Shown piece by piece: positions 6,091 to 8,541 of a DNA stretch of 8,541 nt. This stretch comes from Candidatus Omnitrophota bacterium (GTDB lineage: Bacteria > Omnitrophota > Gorgyraeia > Tantalellales > Tantalellaceae), in NCBI GenBank assembly GCA_028717825.1, contig JAQUNB010000037.1, forward strand, positions 1-8,541. Reading direction: 5' to 3'. Position 1 is the first letter of the stretch. Every line of letters starts with the position of its first letter. The notes under the pieces were generated by a model. That model searched no databases, was not told the origin of the DNA, and saw nothing but the letters and a program-made list of their open reading frames with translations. The position numbers and the translations under genes were made by a program.

Positions 6091-6816
6091 TTACAGCAGC
6101 AGCTGAAGGACCAGAAGCGCCGATAACATGCCAAGCAAACTTCCCGCCACAACTTCCCATACGGTGTGTATACCTTTACCGACCCTGCTTCTGGCAACGA
6201 CGAACGCCAAGAAGAATACAAGCAGGCTCACAAGCGCGTTAGCGGTAATACGCGTAATAATGACCCAGATCGCGAACGCGACCGCCGAATGTCCGCTCGG
6301 CATACCGCCTCGCAAAAGCGATTTTTCTTTTCTCGCAACCTTTATGAAAAGCACCAGCCCCACTACCACCAAAAGCGATATAAGCGTTATATGCCACGGC
6401 GATTGCTTCACTATAGAAAAGGCCCCGCCTATATATCTCTCGAGCCGTTTGTAGAACAAGAGATACCCCACGATCACCGCATTCACGGCACTTACAAAAA
6501 CCGCACCCGCGGCAATATCTTTTATCATCTTAGCAAGAAGACTATATTCTGTGCTTATAAGATCGATCGTATGTTCAAGCGCGGTATTGGCCATTTCGGC
6601 GACAAGCACGATCGTAACTGTAAGACACAGCGCCATGAACTCTATCGCACTGAAATTTAGATATACCCCGGCGATGAGAACCAAAAACACAACTAGAAAA
6701 TGAACGCGCATATTTCTCTCGGACTTAAGGGTGTGCACAATGCCCTCAAGCGCGGCGTTCACGCTATAAAAAAAACCGTATTGTTCAAAATCTTTTCGTC
6801 GCTTCAAGAAGTTCAT
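6091..6816 (-). CDS. DgkA-type lipid kinase fused to PAP2 phosphatase
   Basis: Two membrane enzyme domains are joined in 241 aa. Residues about 10-125 are prokaryotic diacylglycerol/undecaprenol kinase: NAALEGIVHTLKSERNMRVH (20-39), three hydrophobic helices, catalytic-region EMANTALEHTIDL (74-86, with Glu74 and Asn77) and KDIAAGAVFVSAVNA (99-113). Residues about 140-241 are PAP2: GMPSGHSAVAF (171-181, His176) and SRVGKGIHTVWEV (210-222, His217). The PAP2 third motif, normally SRxxxxxHxxxD, ends in Glu221 here, and the first motif is degenerate (LLRGG, not xxRP). The likely role is handling undecaprenyl phosphate or phosphatidate at the inner membrane: the kinase makes the lipid phosphate from ATP and the phosphatase removes phosphate from a lipid phosphate or pyrophosphate. 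Which lipid is used cannot be read from the sequence. The start at 6816 has GAGGAAG upstream, and the first 32 nt lie within the end of ybeY, suggesting translational coupling. Confidence 0.9.
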   Translation of the reverse strand: MNFLKRRKDFEQYGFFYSVNAALEGIVHTLKSERNMRVHFLVVFLVLIAGVYLNFSAIEFMALCLTVTIVLVAEMANTALEHTIDLISTEYSLLAKMIKDIAAGAVFVSAVNAVIVGYLLFYKRLERYIGGAFSIVKQSPWHITLISLLVVVGLVLFIKVARKEKSLLRGGMPSGHSAVAFAIWVIITRITANALVSLLVFFLAFVVARSRVGKGIHTVWEVVAGSLLGMLSALLVLQLLL

Positions 6817-7234
6817 TTTCTTTCTTCCTCATTAATTTCGCTTTTTTCTCCGTAACATCGTCGTAGCCGTCAAGGTGCAATATCCCGTGTATAACATAGA
6901 GGGTAAGTTCCTGTAAAAACGTTTTGCCGTAAACCCTAGCGTTCTCTTCGGCCTTATCGGATGAGATAGCTATATCCCCCAGAAGCTTGAAACCGTCGCG
7001 GGCCGTGCAAACATCGGACTCTGCGTCATACGGGAAAGCCATAACATCGGTCGCGGCGTTCTCTCTCAAAAACCTTCTATTCAGCGCCTTTATCTCCTGA
7101 TTACTTACGAATATAATATTTAATTCTATACCGTTATACCCGAGTTTTTTCAGGACTTTAGCTACTTTTCTCTTGAGACTTACCTGATCAAAGCTTTTTT
7201 TTCTGTTGAGGTTTCTGATGTTTATTTTTATCAT
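6785..7234 (-). CDS. ybeY: endoribonuclease YbeY (16S rRNA maturation)
   Basis: YbeY is a metal-dependent RNase needed for 16S rRNA 3'-end processing and ribosome quality control. At 149 aa it has the normal length. Visible signatures are ELNIIFVSNQEIKALNRRFL (37-56), ATDVMAFPYD (61-70; family norm is PTDVLSFP), LGDIAIS (85-91) and the metal motif HGILHLDGYDD (116-126). The motif normally reads HGxLHLxGYDH with three His ligands; here His116 and His120 are kept but the third is Asp126. Asp can bind zinc, so activity may be retained. The start at 7234 has only a weak GACGGGTA upstream and lies 47 nt inside the upstream HD-protein gene, which suggests re-initiation or coupling. The gene overlaps the following dgkA-PAP2 gene by 32 nt. 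YbeY immediately downstream of a 7TM-HD gene is a conserved pairing. Confidence 0.95.
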   Translation of the reverse strand: MIKINIRNLNRKKSFDQVSLKRKVAKVLKKLGYNGIELNIIFVSNQEIKALNRRFLRENAATDVMAFPYDAESDVCTARDGFKLLGDIAISSDKAEENARVYGKTFLQELTLYVIHGILHLDGYDDVTEKKAKLMRKKENELLEATKRF

Positions 7235-8541
7235 TACCCGTCACTATTCCGTTTGATATTTTTTTTGCCTCTTCCGGATATGCGAGCCTCGCGTGAAAAA
7301 CACCGATAAGTACGCGCACAAAACTATCCGCGATCTTATCAATATCTTTAAGAGTGAGGTCGCATTCATCCAACTGCCCGTCTATGAATTTGTTATTAAT
7401 GATCTTCTTGACCAGGTTCCTTATACTTGCCGGCGTCGGTTCGGTAAGAGCTCTGCTCGATGCCTCGACCGAATCGGCAAGCATGATTATAGCGCTTTCT
7501 TTGGTCTGAGGTTTTGGTCCGGGGTACCTAAAATCTTCCTCTTTAAGCGCGGTATCATCCCCCGCGTTTTGTACCGCTTTCTGATAAAAATAATAGATCA
7601 AGCTGTTGCCGTGATGCTGAGTGATAAAATCGACCATCGTCTTGTTCAGCTTGTACTTTATGGCCATTTCCTCGCCTTCTTTGACGTGTTTCGCGATTAT
7701 TAGCGCACTCATTGAAGGGGTAAGACTTTCATGCTTTGATTCGACCCCCATCTCGTTTTCACTGAAATATTCAGCCATAGGTATTTTGCCTATATCGTGA
7801 TAATACGCACCAACTCTCGCTAACAGACTATTCGCTCCGATAGAGTCACAGGCCGACTCCGCAAGATTGCCGACCATTATGCTGTGATGATAAGTACCTG
7901 TAGCTTCTAACGCCATTTTTTTTAAAAGTGGATGATTCAGGTCCGATAATTCTAAAAGACTGATATTCGTAGGGATCTTGAACATATGTTCAAAAAGAGG
8001 CAAGACTCCCAAGACGATGAACCCCGACACGATCCCACTTGTAAGGCCCCAGCTCCCGTCCTTAACATAAAAATCCATGTCCATGCCGTTGATAAGGCCT
8101 GTACAAAAAATAGCAAAAAAATTTGCCGCTCCGGCTAAGAAACCGGCCCATAGGATCCCCGCCCGACGCCTAACATCCTTGATCATGTACATACCAACCG
8201 TACTGCCGAATACAAGGGTCAGCATAACCTCTATTCTTCCGCCAATTATCGTAGCGATAAAAATACTCGAGAGAACAACGGCCAAAAAAGCCATATCGAA
8301 CCCGACTAAAAGCGTGATAATCATCCCCACTGAAGCCATCGGGATAGCATAGCTGGGCTGTGGGGACCTCACGATAAAATCCGCGACGATTATAATAAAG
8401 AACACGTTCAGAAGAACTATCGCGACATCTCTTGGATGCCTAAAAAAAACCGTTTTTCTCATCGCCAGATCATAGATGAATGCCATTAGTATCAGAAGTA
8501 CCGATAAAAAAAGAACACCGAAGAAAAAAGCTGGTGTCATA
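7188..8541 (-). CDS. pgpH: 7TM-HD family cyclic-di-AMP phosphodiesterase (PgpH/YqfF type), 5'-truncated by window edge
   Basis: The C-terminal ~450 residues of a membrane-bound HD-domain phosphodiesterase are visible; homologues such as Listeria PgpH hydrolyse c-di-AMP to pApA. Counting from the Met at 8540, a polytopic membrane region fills about residues 3-185. The cytoplasmic HD domain follows: HPLLKKMALEATGTYHHS (203-220), NLAESA, ARVGAYYHDIGK (241-252; His248-Asp249), KHESLTPSMSALII (269-282; His270), QHHG (308-311), DFRYPGPKPQTKES (336-349), LADSVEASSRAL (354-365; Asp356), and the DECDLTLKDI tail (391-400). All expected metal-binding His/Asp residues are present. Family members are usually about 700-750 aa with an N-terminal extracellular 7TMR-HDED domain, so the Met at 8540 is probably internal and the true start lies beyond the edge. 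The C-terminus is Lys/Gln-rich (HQKPQQKKKL) and overlaps ybeY by 47 nt. Confidence 0.95.
   Translation of the reverse strand, partial: MTPAFFFGVLFLSVLLILMAFIYDLAMRKTVFFRHPRDVAIVLLNVFFIIIVADFIVRSPQPSYAIPMASVGMIITLLVGFDMAFLAVVLSSIFIATIIGGRIEVMLTLVFGSTVGMYMIKDVRRRAGILWAGFLAGAANFFAIFCTGLINGMDMDFYVKDGSWGLTSGIVSGFIVLGVLPLFEHMFKIPTNISLLELSDLNHPLLKKMALEATGTYHHSIMVGNLAESACDSIGANSLLARVGAYYHDIGKIPMAEYFSENEMGVESKHESLTPSMSALIIAKHVKEGEEMAIKYKLNKTMVDFITQHHGNSLIYYFYQKAVQNAGDDTALKEEDFRYPGPKPQTKESAIIMLADSVEASSRALTEPTPASIRNLVKKIINNKFIDGQLDECDLTLKDIDKIADSFVRVLIGVFHARLAYPEEAKKISNGIVTGNDKNKHQKPQQKKKL

Noticed and set aside
6128..6660. Plus-strand open frames opposite dgkA-PAP2
   Set aside because: Antisense shadows with low-complexity basic translations and no domain.
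7293..8352. Plus-strand open frames opposite the HD phosphodiesterase (7293-7703, 8077-8352)
   Set aside because: Antisense to a strongly conserved HD domain and membrane region; no family resemblance.
1..8541. CRISPR arrays, tRNA or rRNA genes, toxin-antitoxin pairs, phage or defence genes
   Set aside because: I looked for regular repeats, cloverleaf-like segments and accessory genes in all gaps and found none. The window is densely packed housekeeping sequence.

Overview
The window is a compact, single-direction block of bacterial housekeeping genes. Every gene I can support lies on the minus strand, so transcription runs from the right edge to the left edge. In transcription order it contains: a 7TM-HD cyclic-dinucleotide phosphodiesterase of the PgpH/YqfF type (5' end outside the window), the rRNA-maturation RNase YbeY, a fusion of prokaryotic diacylglycerol/undecaprenol kinase (DgkA) with a PAP2 phosphatase, a DUF502 membrane protein, the recombination mediator RecO, a dimeric (alpha2-type) glycyl-tRNA synthetase, pyruvate phosphate dikinase (PpdK), and the first 49 codons of a sigma-70 family factor (RpoD-like), which runs off the left edge.

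This order matches, from memory, the Bacillus/Clostridium neighbourhood yqfF-ybeY-dgkA-cdd-era-recO-gly(Q)S-...-dnaG-sigA. Here cdd, era and dnaG are absent and DUF502, a PAP2 fusion and ppdK are present. Moderate GC, Shine-Dalgarno-led starts, many Lys-rich termini, the DUF502 gene and a sigma factor starting at region 1.2 suggest an uncultivated bacterial lineage. Candidatus Omnitrophota or a relative is my best guess, but it is weak because no rRNA or strong marker is present.

Layout: 8541-6091 is a tightly overlapping trio (pgpH-like/ybeY overlap 47 nt, ybeY/dgkA-PAP2 overlap 32 nt). A 123-nt gap (5968-6090) holds a nested inverted repeat flanked by 8-nt direct repeats, resembling a small MITE. 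DUF502, recO and glyS follow with gaps of 25 and 33 nt. A 107-nt gap (from the corrected ppdK start) holds a 28-nt palindrome and the strong ppdK ribosome binding site. After ppdK, a 151-nt gap holds a 14-bp hairpin and a second 8-bp hairpin before the sigma factor.

The genes join cell-envelope lipid recycling and second-messenger turnover (PgpH, DgkA-PAP2, DUF502), rRNA/translation functions (YbeY, GlyRS), DNA repair (RecO), central carbon metabolism (PpdK) and transcription initiation (sigma). I found no defence system, CRISPR, phage or biosynthetic cluster. The most interesting signals are the intergenic palindromes: each of the three longer gaps has one, and every non-Watson-Crick pair in them is G-U on the transcribed strand. 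Also notable are the kinase/phosphatase fusion, a His-to-Asp change in the YbeY metal motif, and the remodelled conserved gene cluster.
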